NCBI RefSeq assembly: GCF_011752935.1
Contig: NZ_VWWO01000003.1
Coordinates: 1,131,224-1,195,223, forward strand
Direction: 5' to 3'
DNA from: Chitinophaga sp. Cy-1792
GTDB lineage: Bacteria; Bacteroidota; Bacteroidia; Chitinophagales; Chitinophagaceae
Length of the DNA stretch: 64,000 nt
The position numbers and the translations under genes are program-made. A model generated the notes under the pieces. That model was not told where the DNA came from and made no database searches. It saw only the letters and a list, made by a program, of their open reading frames with translations. Of this stretch, positions 8,405 to 15,920 are shown one piece after another (position 1 is the first letter of the stretch; each line of letters begins with the position of its first letter).

Positions 8405-9046
8405 TTACTTTAGACTAAGTGTACCTGCTGTTTCAGCTGCTTTGAATACATCACGGATGTTTTCATAGGAGAACTGCAGGTATTTACTTACATTCTCCGG
8501 CTTGATCCACTGGATATCAAGGATATCTTCCTCTATCTGTGGTACTGTTAATTCCGTTCCGGTAAACTCCATACGGTACCAGTGGGTATGTTTCAGTACT
8601 TTTTTGTTTTTCATCGGGTAGTAGTGGTAGGTTTCTGTCAGCTTACCCGTCAGTTTGATATTATGTAAGCCGGTTTCTTCGGCTACTTCCCTGACTGCAG
8701 TGGTTTCCAGGTCTTCTCCCGGGTCTTGCTTGCCTTTGGGAAGGTCCCATTTACCACGGCGGAACATCATCAGCACTTCATTTTCTTCGTTGGTGATTAA
8801 GCCACCACCTGCTACCATGACGGTGAAGTGTAAGGAAACTTTTTTAAGCAGTTGTTTCACATCTTCACGGATAAACACAGCGGCTTTGCGGTCGCCATCT
8901 TCCATTTCCAGTAAAATCTTTTCGATCGTTTCGGTCTGCGGATCTTCAAATATGGCAGCATCTTCAAAGCCTGCCGGGATATTGGCCACGCTGGCGCAAA
9001 GCAGCAGCGGATGTTCGTTGAGATATATCGTTACATTTGATTGCAT
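8405..9046 (-). CDS. Nudix hydrolase
   Basis: Hydrolyses a nucleoside-diphosphate-linked substrate, not identifiable here. The 213-residue protein has a complete Nudix box: G, five residues, E, seven residues, then REVAEETGL, preceded by KWDLPKGKQDPGEDLE. An N-terminal region of about 75 residues precedes the Nudix fold and is unlike the short single-domain enzymes; it is frequent in Bacteroidetes homologs. Divergent from pyrE with 74 bp between start codons. A -7 box ends 5 bp before its ATG, suggesting a leaderless or nearly leaderless mRNA. Confidence 0.9.
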   Translation of the reverse strand: MQSNVTIYLNEHPLLLCASVANIPAGFEDAAIFEDPQTETIEKILLEMEDGDRKAAVFIREDVKQLLKKVSLHFTVMVAGGGLITNEENEVLMMFRRGKWDLPKGKQDPGEDLETTAVREVAEETGLHNIKLTGKLTETYHYYPMKNKKVLKHTHWYRMEFTGTELTVPQIEEDILDIQWIKPENVSKYLQFSYENIRDVFKAAETAGTLSLK

Positions 9047-9051
9047 AGTTG

Positions 9052-9059
9052 CAAAAGTA
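9052..9059 (-). promoter_or_regulatory. -7 box of the Nudix gene
   Basis: Minus strand reads TACTTTTG, a perfect TAnnTTTG, ending 5 bp before the ATG at 9046. Transcription would start at or within a few bases of the start codon. Confidence 0.5.
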
Positions 9060-9104
9060 ATATGGTTAGCGATTGTATTGTGGTATTATTACGAATTAAA
9101 TCAA

Positions 9105-9112
9105 TAATTTTG
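9105..9112 (+). promoter_or_regulatory. -7 box of pyrE
   Basis: TAATTTTG, a perfect TAnnTTTG, ends 8 bp before the pyrE ATG. A TTG at 9078-9080 lies 24 bp upstream, slightly far for a -33 box. The 5' leader would be only a few bases. Confidence 0.5.
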
Positions 9113-9120
9113 GCGCTTGT

Positions 9121-9756
9121 ATGACTAAAATAAGCGAAAAACAAGTTGCAGAAAAACTGCTGCAGGTGCAGGCAGTTAAGTTGAGTCCGGCCCAGCCTTT
9201 TACCTGGGCTTCCGGCTGGAAATCTCCTATCTATTGCGATAACAGGAAGATCTTATCTTATCCTTACGTGCGCGACTATATTAAATCTGAGTTGTGCAAT
9301 GTAGTGTTTGAGACTTTCCCTGATGCCGCAGTAATTGCAGGTGTTGCCACTGCGGGTATCCCGCATGGTGCGCTGGTGGCTGATCAGCTGAAGCTGCCAT
9401 TTATTTATGTTCGCTCCAAGCCTAAAGAGCACGGTATGGGCAACCAGATCGAAGGCGTACTGCAACCTGGTCAGCAGGTGGTAGTAGTCGAAGACCTGAT
9501 CTCTACCGGTAAAAGCAGTCTGGAAGCGGTACAGGCTATCCGTGCAGCCGGCGGCGAAGTGATCGGTATGGTATCTATCTTCAACTATGGTTTCGATGTA
9601 GCGGTAAAAGCATTTGAAGCTGCCGGTGTTCCTTACTACTCGCTGAGCAACTACAACGCTATGATTGCCCTCGCGGAAGAAAAAGGTATCGTTTCTGCTG
9701 ACGATGTTACACTGCTGCAATCCTGGAGAAGTGCGCCAGACCAGTGGGGTAAATAG
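9121..9756 (+). CDS. pyrE: Orotate phosphoribosyltransferase
   Basis: Joins orotate to PRPP to make OMP in pyrimidine synthesis. The 211-residue protein has the PRPP-binding motif VVVVEDLISTGKSS at about residues 120-133 and the N-terminal segment PFTWASGWKSPIYCDNRK that binds orotate/PRPP. Also seen are AGVATAGIPHGALVAD and the flexible-loop RSKPKEHGMGNQIEG. The length is normal. The upstream -7 box is so close that no standard ribosome-binding leader can be present. The HMA-protein gene follows on the same strand after 62 bp. Confidence 0.96.
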   Translation: MTKISEKQVAEKLLQVQAVKLSPAQPFTWASGWKSPIYCDNRKILSYPYVRDYIKSELCNVVFETFPDAAVIAGVATAGIPHGALVADQLKLPFIYVRSKPKEHGMGNQIEGVLQPGQQVVVVEDLISTGKSSLEAVQAIRAAGGEVIGMVSIFNYGFDVAVKAFEAAGVPYYSLSNYNAMIALAEEKGIVSADDVTLLQSWRSAPDQWGK

Positions 9757-9818
9757 TATCTGTGAGAAAATCTTTATATAGTACCTTTTTTGTATATTGG
9801 ACAAGTAAAACGAAAACT

Positions 9819-10193
9819 ATGCGTACCTTAAAATTACTCATGCTGTTGCTGGTTAGTACCTTCGGTATGGCGATGGCGCAACAGAAGCAGAAAACAATCG
9901 TTACTGTGAAAATCAGTACGCCAACTGTTCAGTGCGAGTCATGCAAAAACCGTATCGAAAGATACCTGTCCCGCGAAGAAGGTGTTGAAACTGCGAAAGT
10001 AGATTTCAAGAAACATATTACTACTGTGAAGTATTGGACCGATCGTACCAATATCGAAAACATCAAAACCGCAATTGCAAACTGTGGTTATGATGCCGAT
10101 AACATCACTGCCAATACAGAGTCTTACGCTAAACTGCCTACCTGCTGCAAAAAGCCGGAAGATGGTGGTGGCATGGACCCTAAGAAACACTAA
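9819..10193 (+). CDS. Exported heavy-metal-associated (HMA) domain protein
   Basis: Predicted periplasmic metal-binding protein of 124 residues. The ATG at 9819 starts a signal peptide (MRTLKLLMLLLVSTFGMAMA, QQ); the open frame reaches a GTG 57 bp upstream, but that would bury the signal sequence. The HMA domain shows the metal-binding CESC (TVQCESCKNRIERYL) followed by GVETAKVDFKKHITTVKY and ENIKTAIANCGYDAD. A C-terminal tail adds CC in PTCCKKPEDGGG, possibly a second thiol site. Typical ligands of this family are Cu(I) or other soft metals; which one is not evident. Followed by a strong terminator. Confidence 0.88.
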   Translation: MRTLKLLMLLLVSTFGMAMAQQKQKTIVTVKISTPTVQCESCKNRIERYLSREEGVETAKVDFKKHITTVKYWTDRTNIENIKTAIANCGYDADNITANTESYAKLPTCCKKPEDGGGMDPKKH

Positions 10194-10212
10194 TTGGTTT
10201 TCTTTCCATAAA

Positions 10213-10247
10213 AAAAGCCCGTTTCTACTCAGTAGAGACGGGCTTTT
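10213..10247. terminator. Strong bidirectional terminator
   Basis: AAAAGCCCGTTTCTAC (10213-10228) pairs with GTAGAGACGGGCTTTT (10232-10247; one G-U) around a 3-nt loop. A and T runs on the two sides suit both the HMA gene and the convergent membrane gene. Confidence 0.85.
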
Positions 10248-10260
10248 GATTTAAAAGGTA

Positions 10261-10831
10261 TTATTCGTCGCTTTCGTGGTATTGCATAGTGTTATCCTTC
10301 TTGTAAATATATATGGTGTGGTATACAGGAGGCTCATCTGGCAGGATTTCAGCATATTCCCGGATAAATGCAAACTGGTCCTCATAATCCTGTTGCAAGA
10401 TCGTTTTTGTTGGTGTGTGCCGGGAGGTATGAAAATCTGCTGGTTGCTGACCAGCCGGAACAAAATATCTGGATTGCCGGATTTCATTGATCAGCCTTTG
10501 TTTGTCGGAAGAAGTGATGCTTATCGTGAATTCTTCAAAGTATTCTCCCGGAGCAACCCCTGAGTGTTTATAGACTATTTTGAAATCATCATGCGGTTCC
10601 AGTTGATGTTGTGCCAATAACTTTTTGGCGTCTGAATTGGAAAAGAAATAATCTGCAGTAAACCAACTGGTTATTCCCCAGAGAAGGAGTGCCACATACC
10701 CTCCAAGTACCCATTTTGCCAGGCGGGGGAACCCCTAGTTTTTTAGGAAGATAGTAAAACAAAAAACCAATGCCTGTAGGAATTCCGAGCATGAAAATCC
10801 ACCACAGGACGATAAGAAAAAATACGTCCAA
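10261..10831 (-). pseudogene. Membrane protein gene split by a 1-nt frameshift
   Basis: Two overlapping frames together make one protein. The upstream frame starts at ATG 10831 (MDVFFLIVLWWIFMLGIP, GFLFYYLPKKLG) and then turns into unlikely sequence. The second frame carries RLAKWVLGGYV, LLLWGITSWF and a soluble part to 10261. Removing one G from the GGGG run (C run on the plus strand near 10732-10736) rejoins them as KKLGFPRLAKWVLGGY. The span is 571 nt, that is 189 codons plus stop plus one base. The product would have two membrane helices and a soluble domain of ~110 residues; I do not recognise the family. A sequencing error or a true lesion are both possible. Confidence 0.7.
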
Positions 10832-10876
10832 TGAAAAAAAAATGAATAGTAAACAGAATAGGTGAGTGGTTATTAT

Positions 10877-11332
10877 TTAGAAGAAGTTCAGCGGTTGTTT
10901 GGTTTCACATTTAATCGGGAATGGGATGAATACACCGCCTTTACCCACTTTACATTTGCCGGTAGCCTTGATCATGACTTCTTTATTGGCAAATGCGCTG
11001 AAAGCATTTTTGAAAACGTTGCCCATATTCACTTCCAGGCGTACCGGGAAGTAGAAGGTATCTTTTGCAGGGATGTTGATAACGGTGTCCTGGATAGAAT
11101 GGCCTACTTCCACGTCGTTCATGAACAGGTCGAAGTTGGCATCTTTCAGCTGAAGGCGGTATGGATTCGGATTGTAGTAGGCGAGGGTCATCTTCACGGT
11201 ACTTTTCGACATACCCAGTTCTCCCAGGTCAAAGCCTGCAACGCGGACGAACTCGAGATCTTTCATTTTCTCGCAGGATGCGGCAATACCCCAGATGGCA
11301 AAAACTACTAATACAACACGAAATACTTTCAT
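10877..11332 (-). CDS. LEA-14-like (LEA type 2) lipoprotein
   Basis: Small exported protein of 151 residues with a lipobox-like IAASC around residue 20, so probably lipid-anchored. The remainder fits the LEA type 2 fold (late embryogenesis abundant/water-stress domain): VRVAGFDLGELGMSKSTVKMTLAYYNPNPYRLQLKD, where the NPNPY turn is a family hallmark. Function in bacteria is unclear; stress protection is only an association. It has a canonical -33/-7 promoter and is divergent from the WbqC gene. Confidence 0.8.
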   Translation of the reverse strand: MKVFRVVLVVFAIWGIAASCEKMKDLEFVRVAGFDLGELGMSKSTVKMTLAYYNPNPYRLQLKDANFDLFMNDVEVGHSIQDTVINIPAKDTFYFPVRLEVNMGNVFKNAFSAFANKEVMIKATGKCKVGKGGVFIPFPIKCETKQPLNFF

Positions 11333-11354
11333 ATCGGACGGCTGAAAATTTTCC

Positions 11355-11386
11355 CAAACCTACAGCAAAGGATTTTATTTCTCAAA
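11355..11386 (-). promoter_or_regulatory. -33/-7 promoter of the LEA-like gene
   Basis: Minus strand: TTTG (11386-11383), 20-bp spacer, TAGGTTTG (11362-11355). Both boxes match the Bacteroidetes consensus. Leader of about 18 nt to the ATG at 11332. Confidence 0.65.
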
Positions 11387-11485
11387 TAGCATGTTTGGAA
11401 TTAGGAAACAATTAACGGAGTGGATAAGTAGGCGGAACTGGCTGTAGTCTGCTAAAAATCAATTCGTACAGGTCTAAATACTTCG

Positions 11486-11493
11486 TATTTTTG
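11486..11493 (+). promoter_or_regulatory. -7 box upstream of the WbqC family gene
   Basis: TATTTTTG, a perfect TAnnTTTG, lies 88 bp before the ATG at 11582. No clear -33 box at the expected spacing. Confidence 0.45.
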
Positions 11494-11581
11494 CGCTCCG
11501 GTAAAAAATTCGGTTGCACGAATGGAGGGCCGGGAACTTTAAATCACAGTATGGCCGTGAGGTCTTAATTTTTTTGACAGG

Positions 11582-12211
11582 ATGTCAATGGATGTAAAGA
11601 ATCAAACATTATTAATTGAGTCTCAGTACTTTCCGTCAGTGAATTTTTATCAGGCCCTGGCCGGATATGAAAACCTCCTGATCGAGAAATTTGAACATTA
11701 CCAGAAGGTGAGCTACCGGAACCGTTGTTACCTGGCGGGTCCTAATGGCCGTATGATCCTGAGTGTACCCCTGACTAAGGGTAAGAACCAGCGTACGGTG
11801 ATGAAGGATGTCAGGATCAGCAATGAAGAGAAGTGGCAGTCGCTGCACTGGAAGACGCTGGTTTCTGCCTACCGTCGTTCGCCATGGTTCGAGTATTATG
11901 AGCCGGAGCTGGAGGCTTTGTATGAAAAGCCTTTTGAGTATCTGCTCGACTGGAACATGGCCTGTATGGAGTGGGCGAATAACAAACTGGGTCTCTCTCA
12001 AACAATTACATTTACCGATGGTTATGAGAAGACGGTAAGCGGGGTAGATGATATGCGTGATAAACTGGTGCCGGGTATTGTTCCGGAAGATTCGCCGGTT
12101 TATACCCAGGTGTTTGAGGACCGCACCGGTTTTCTGCGGGGAATGAGCATCCTTGACCTGCTTTTCTGTGAGGGAAAACAGGCGGCGGAGATCATCTCAC
12201 AAGCAAAATAA
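11582..12211 (+). CDS. WbqC family protein
   Basis: Protein of 209 residues recognised as WbqC-like (PF08889) from its N-terminus LLIESQYFPSVNFYQAL, the central KTLVSAYRRSPWFEYYEPEL, and the end ILDLLFCEGKQAAEII. WbqC was first described in an O-antigen gene cluster, but the family is widespread and its biochemical role is not established. No signal peptide, so cytoplasmic. No surface-polysaccharide genes are nearby, so the name gives little functional guidance. Arginine decarboxylase follows on the same strand but has its own leader. Confidence 0.85.
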   Translation: MSMDVKNQTLLIESQYFPSVNFYQALAGYENLLIEKFEHYQKVSYRNRCYLAGPNGRMILSVPLTKGKNQRTVMKDVRISNEEKWQSLHWKTLVSAYRRSPWFEYYEPELEALYEKPFEYLLDWNMACMEWANNKLGLSQTITFTDGYEKTVSGVDDMRDKLVPGIVPEDSPVYTQVFEDRTGFLRGMSILDLLFCEGKQAAEIISQAK

Positions 12212-12255
12212 AATATTAAATATTTTAACTTAATCAGTTGATTTATAATAGTTAG

Positions 12256-12339
12256 TATATTTGCCGTTTGTTCTGAGCGAAATTCAACCCCCACAGGAGA
12301 AAAAATTTAACGGAGCAATCGACAAAATATTTAGCTTTG
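12256..12339 (+). promoter_or_regulatory. Two candidate -7 boxes in the arginine decarboxylase leader
   Basis: TATATTTG (12256-12263) and TAGCTTTG (12332-12339) both match TAnnTTTG. A TTG at 12238-12240 lies 15 bp before the first, rather short. They would give leaders of about 200 and 120 nt before the ATG at 12468. Confidence 0.45.
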
Positions 12340-12467
12340 CAACCAATTTTGCTGGGTTTCGAACTGACGTAGGTGTGTAAACCAGGAGTTTTCCAGCGGG
12401 GAAAAGGAGCATTTATCCTGAAGTTTAAATTTTATTACTCATTCCTAAAATTCATTCTCAGCATTAA

Positions 12468-13868
12468 ATGAATAGCACCTACACAGACCTCGTTCAACAG
12501 ACGTTTGAGTTTCCACAGGAGGGCTTTGAAGTACAAGACAACTACCTGCAATTCAACGGTCTGGATATTAAAGCGTTGATCGACAAGTATGGGACACCAT
12601 TCAAGCTGACTTATCTGCCCAAAATCGGGATGCAGATTAATAAGGCTAAGAAAATGTTCAATGATGCCATTAAAAAGAACCGGTATGATGGCGAGTATTT
12701 CTACTGCTATTGTACTAAAAGTTCTCACTTTTCTTTCATTATGGAAGAAACGCTGAAACATGGCATTCACATCGAAACATCTTCGGCATACGATATTGAT
12801 ATTATCAATAAACTGTATGAGCGTAAGAAAATCAATAAGGAAACTTTTGTAATCTGTAATGGATTCAAAACCAAGCCTTACACCAGAGCAATCTCTAAAC
12901 TGATCAATTCAGGGTTCAAAAATGTAGTCCCTGTACTGGATAATAAAGAGGAGCTGGAAGATTACCAGAAAAACGTAAGGACAAAAGACAAAGTTAAGAT
13001 CGGCCTGCGTATCGCCGCAGAGGAAGAGCCTACCTTTGACTTCTATACCTCCCGTCTGGGTATTCGTTCCAGGGATATTCTGGAGTTTTACGTAGATAAA
13101 CTGAAAGGAAACCAGAAGTTTGAGCTGAAAATGCTGCACTTCTTTATGAATAAGGGTATCAAGGATGATATCTATTACTGGAGCCAGTTTAATAGAGCCA
13201 TGAACCTTTACTGCCAGCTGAAAAAAATCTGTCCGGAACTGGATAGCGTTAATATCGGCGGTGGTTTCCCAATCAAGCACTCCCTGGGCTTTGATTATGA
13301 CTATAATTACATTGTAAATGAAATTGTAGCCAATATCAAAAGCATGTGTAAGAAGAATAAAGTGCCGGTACCGAATATCTTCACTGAATTTGGTTCTTTC
13401 ACAGTAGGAGAGAGTGGCGCGGTGATCTACAGCGTTATTGGAGAAAAAATCCAGAACGATCGTGAAACCTGGTATATGATTGACAGCTCATTCATTACTA
13501 CGCTTCCTGATACCTGGGGCATCGGTGAGAAATTCCTGATGTTGCCGATCAATAAGTGGGGTGAAGAATACCAGGAGGTGCATTTAGGAGGTATTACCTG
13601 TGACGGGTATGACTTCTACACCTCAGAAGAGCATATTAACGCCGTGTTCCTGCCTAAAACAGGAAATGTGCAGGAGCCGTTATATATCGGTTTCTTCCAT
13701 ACCGGCGCCTACCAGGACCAGCTCAGTGGTTACGGTGGTATCAAGCACTGCCTGATCCCGTCGCCTAAGCACGTCATCGTAGGTTACGATAAAAACGGAC
13801 AGCTGAAAGACTGGTTGTATGCCAAAGAACAATCAGCACAAAGCATGTTGAAAATATTGGGTTATTAA
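12468..13868 (+). CDS. speA: Arginine decarboxylase (PLP, alanine-racemase fold)
   Basis: Decarboxylates arginine to agmatine, the first step of a polyamine route. The 466-residue enzyme belongs to fold-type III PLP decarboxylases: N-terminal barrel with FYCYCTKSSHF (PLP-Lys region; K in CTKSSH), the phosphate-binding DSVNIGGGFPIKHS, and a C-terminal beta domain with GGITCDGYDFYTSE. It is shorter than the ~650-residue E. coli SpeA but matches the compact Bacteroidetes type. Substrate assignment follows family resemblance; ornithine or diaminopimelate decarboxylase activity is less likely. No agmatinase or agmatine deiminase gene is adjacent. It has a long leader and a terminator. Confidence 0.85.
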   Translation: MNSTYTDLVQQTFEFPQEGFEVQDNYLQFNGLDIKALIDKYGTPFKLTYLPKIGMQINKAKKMFNDAIKKNRYDGEYFYCYCTKSSHFSFIMEETLKHGIHIETSSAYDIDIINKLYERKKINKETFVICNGFKTKPYTRAISKLINSGFKNVVPVLDNKEELEDYQKNVRTKDKVKIGLRIAAEEEPTFDFYTSRLGIRSRDILEFYVDKLKGNQKFELKMLHFFMNKGIKDDIYYWSQFNRAMNLYCQLKKICPELDSVNIGGGFPIKHSLGFDYDYNYIVNEIVANIKSMCKKNKVPVPNIFTEFGSFTVGESGAVIYSVIGEKIQNDRETWYMIDSSFITTLPDTWGIGEKFLMLPINKWGEEYQEVHLGGITCDGYDFYTSEEHINAVFLPKTGNVQEPLYIGFFHTGAYQDQLSGYGGIKHCLIPSPKHVIVGYDKNGQLKDWLYAKEQSAQSMLKILGY

Positions 13869-13890
13869 AAAAATGGGTTAGTAATCCTCA

Positions 13891-13920
13891 GCCTCCTGAT
13901 TTTTCAGGAGGCTTTTTTTT
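13891..13920 (+). terminator. Terminator of the arginine decarboxylase gene
   Basis: GCCTCCTGA (13891-13899) pairs with TCAGGAGGC (13904-13912) around TTTT, followed by eight T. Textbook intrinsic terminator. Confidence 0.92.
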
Positions 13921-13936
13921 GCGTTATAGTGCCGGA

Positions 13937-14040
13937 AAATAAAAGAAGCCTTTCATGGGAATGAAAGGCTCTATCATGGCATAGGTAAGATTAGATTATT
14001 TCTCAGTATAAGGACAATAGGATAATTTCTTTTGAGAACA
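13937..14040 (-). ncRNA. Candidate small RNA of about 100 nt, family unknown
   Basis: On the minus strand a perfect -7 box (14051-14044) is followed by about 100 nt without a convincing gene and then by an intrinsic terminator (AGCCTTTCAT, loop, ATGAAAGGCT at 13970-13947, then TCTTTTATTTT). The transcript would also contain a TTCTCA/TGAGAA pairing near its 5' half. It does not show the conserved cores of SRP RNA, tmRNA or RNase P RNA. Alternatively the terminator closes a long 3' UTR of the membrane protein gene ending at 14228. No -33 box was found at normal spacing. Confidence 0.35.
13947..13970 (-). terminator. Minus-strand terminator
   Basis: 10-bp perfect stem AGCCTTTCAT/ATGAAAGGCT with a 4-nt loop; the minus strand continues TCTTTTATTTT. 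Serves either the candidate small RNA or the gene ending at 14228. Confidence 0.75.
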
Positions 14041-14043
14041 GCA

Positions 14044-14051
14044 CAAAGGTA
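14044..14051 (-). promoter_or_regulatory. -7 box in front of the candidate small RNA
   Basis: Minus strand reads TACCTTTG, a perfect TAnnTTTG, about 4-8 bp before the proposed RNA start. It lies 177 bp downstream of the stop codon of the preceding minus-strand gene. Confidence 0.4.
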
Positions 14052-14227
14052 CTGCGCTGATTGCAGCTGAAGAATCCCAAAAAGTTGTAATTTTTGTAAT
14101 AAGATAATATTTTGAGATCTTTTGCGTTGTGCCCTCTTTTCGGTTATTTCCTTCCTAAATAATTGATACACATATTATTTATGAATTGATGTGTTTGCTA
14201 TTGTGTAGCTCACACTTCCGTGTAGTA

Positions 14228-15061
14228 TCATTGATCTGTGCTCTCGTTCAAGTAGTTGATAGCAATGCCACACTGTTTTTCGATCTCAGAAAAGCAGGCT
14301 TCGAGCAGTTCCAGCTCACCATTTACAAAGGCAGACTGCCCGGAGCGGGAAAAGCCCTTTACCAGGAGAAACTGCTTTGTGAGCTGCTGATTGATAATAG
14401 AGAGTTGCTGCTGTTGCTGCTGCAGGGTTTTCTTCTTCTCAATAGCGATAATGCTTTTGTAATAGGAGCCCAGGGACCGCAGGAGGAAAAGCATATAAAC
14501 GCCTACCAGGAAAGGGTTGGAGAGGTATTGAAACGATCTGGAAAATCCAGGCGACACGTACAAGGTGATTCCCTCCAGTTTCAGCCAGGCCACCAGCGAA
14601 AGATAGGCCACCAGAAAGGCGGTAGCTGATAGCGCCGCCGCTAAATTGACGGTGATATAGCATAGTAATATGCTCATAAACCAGATGCAGGCATATTTTG
14701 CCGTAATATCCTGGTTGTTGAAAAAAGACGACAGGATGGGCATCAGCAGCGTTGTGTAGGATGTCAGGCCGCCAACAAATTTTGCTGAAACACTTTTCCG
14801 TAAAAGGAAAAGGCAGATCAGTAACATGACAGCAATGAACGGAATGAGAATGAGGTTTACATCATTCATAGTGATCATGGCCAGCAGTGCTACAGGCATC
14901 AGTGCACAACAATAAAAAAAGATATAGTCGAAGAGTAGCTTAATCTTGGCCTGTTCGTACAGATCACCTGTTTTGCTGAGTGCTGGCCCTATGGTGGCGC
15001 GTTCTGCATTGAGATAGATGTTCTTGATGAATAGCCAGGCTCCCCTGAAGAATTTTACCAT
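14228..15061 (-). CDS. Six-helix membrane protein with short cytoplasmic coiled coil
   Basis: Integral membrane protein of 277 residues. After a ~40-residue N-terminal soluble part there are about six hydrophobic helices (around residues 45-205), then a polar coiled coil with a glutamine run (EKKKTLQQQQQQLSIINQQL) and ~45 further residues. The layout resembles the membrane half of Bacteroidetes sensor kinases, yet no H-box, HATPase or other output domain follows before the stop. It could be a kinase remnant or a stand-alone sensor or partner. No partner response regulator is adjacent. Family not recognised. Confidence 0.6.
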   Translation of the reverse strand: MVKFFRGAWLFIKNIYLNAERATIGPALSKTGDLYEQAKIKLLFDYIFFYCCALMPVALLAMITMNDVNLILIPFIAVMLLICLFLLRKSVSAKFVGGLTSYTTLLMPILSSFFNNQDITAKYACIWFMSILLCYITVNLAAALSATAFLVAYLSLVAWLKLEGITLYVSPGFSRSFQYLSNPFLVGVYMLFLLRSLGSYYKSIIAIEKKKTLQQQQQQLSIINQQLTKQFLLVKGFSRSGQSAFVNGELELLEACFSEIEKQCGIAINYLNESTDQ

Positions 15062-15156
15062 TACTCCAAGCTTATGTATGCAAATTATTGCAATAAAAAG
15101 TACTACAGCTTCAACTTTTGTGTGAATTACGTTTACTGCTTATATTAAGAAGAAAA

Positions 15157-15181
15157 GCCATCTCTATCAGATAGAGATGGC
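15157..15181 (-). terminator. Terminator of the Hsp20 gene
   Basis: GCCATCTCTAT (15157-15167) pairs with ATAGAGATGGC (15171-15181) around CAG. The minus strand continues TTTTCTTCTT. Confidence 0.8.
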
Positions 15182-15244
15182 CTTCCTGTTTTTCTAAACC
15201 CCCATATTCATTCGCAATTCCGTCAAAAAAATTACGACTAACCC

Positions 15245-15685
15245 TTATTCAACTACTATAGCTTTAGGTTGTTCCTGTGTATTTTCCTTTTTTGGTAAGG
15301 CTACTTTCAGGATACCGTTTTCATATTTTGCAACGATCTTGCTGGTGTCGATCGAGTCGCCAATGGTGAAAGAACGTTTGAACGATCTGAAGGAGAACTC
15401 GCGGCGTACCTGTTTTTCGTTTTCGTCTTTAGCTTCTGCTTTCCTGTCGGCGCTGATGGTCAATGATTTTGCATCTGCATTGATTTTAAAATCTTCTTTA
15501 CTGAATCCTGGAGCAACTACGTCGATGTTGAATCCTTCTTTGTTTTCTGTGATATTTACCGGAGGGTGAGTGGTAAAGTAGTCGTTCGTCAGAAAATCAT
15601 CTTTCGCAACTTTATTCCATCCATTCGTTAAAATATTTTCTACCAATCCATTAAAAGTTTTAGGTCCAAATGTTACGTGTGTCAT
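15245..15685 (-). CDS. Hsp20/alpha-crystallin family small heat-shock protein
   Basis: ATP-independent holdase chaperone of 146 residues. The alpha-crystallin domain runs from about residue 40 (PPVNITENKEGFNIDVVAPGF) to the conserved AKYENGILKVALPKKE, with a short C-terminal extension. The ATG at 15685 is preferred over an in-frame start at 15754 because the extra 23 residues are Lys/Asn/Thr-rich, atypical for the family, and an A/G-rich stretch (AAAAGATAAAGAC) precedes the inner ATG. Monocistronic with its own terminator. Heat-shock control is expected but no operator was identified. Confidence 0.92.
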   Translation of the reverse strand: MTHVTFGPKTFNGLVENILTNGWNKVAKDDFLTNDYFTTHPPVNITENKEGFNIDVVAPGFSKEDFKINADAKSLTISADRKAEAKDENEKQVRREFSFRSFKRSFTIGDSIDTSKIVAKYENGILKVALPKKENTQEQPKAIVVE

Positions 15686-15865
15686 AGTCTTTATCTTTTT
15701 TGTGGTGTTTTTATTTTTTGTTTTACACCTGATGCAGATCAAACCGGATACCATATGACTAAAACTGCTATTTTGTTAGTAAAATGGTTACAGATTATGA
15801 CATTATGTCTGATTAATTGTTTGTAAAATGTCAAAAAGTCCATTTCTCTGGTCATTTTTTTATTG

Positions 15866-15899
15866 TTTGGCTGGTTTAGATTAACTTTGGAGAAATTCT
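15866..15899 (+). promoter_or_regulatory. -33/-7 promoter of the bacilliredoxin gene
   Basis: TTTG (15866-15869), 22-bp spacer, TAACTTTG (15892-15899), both matching the Bacteroidetes consensus. Leader of about 15 nt to the ATG at 15921. Confidence 0.6.
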
Positions 15900-15920
15900 A
15901 ACTAAAAAATTCATAATTAT

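Noticed and set aside
13974..14171. 65-residue minus-strand frame in the gap after arginine decarboxylase
   Set aside because: Contains a consensus -7 box inside it and no ribosome-binding context or motif; better explained as a non-coding stretch.
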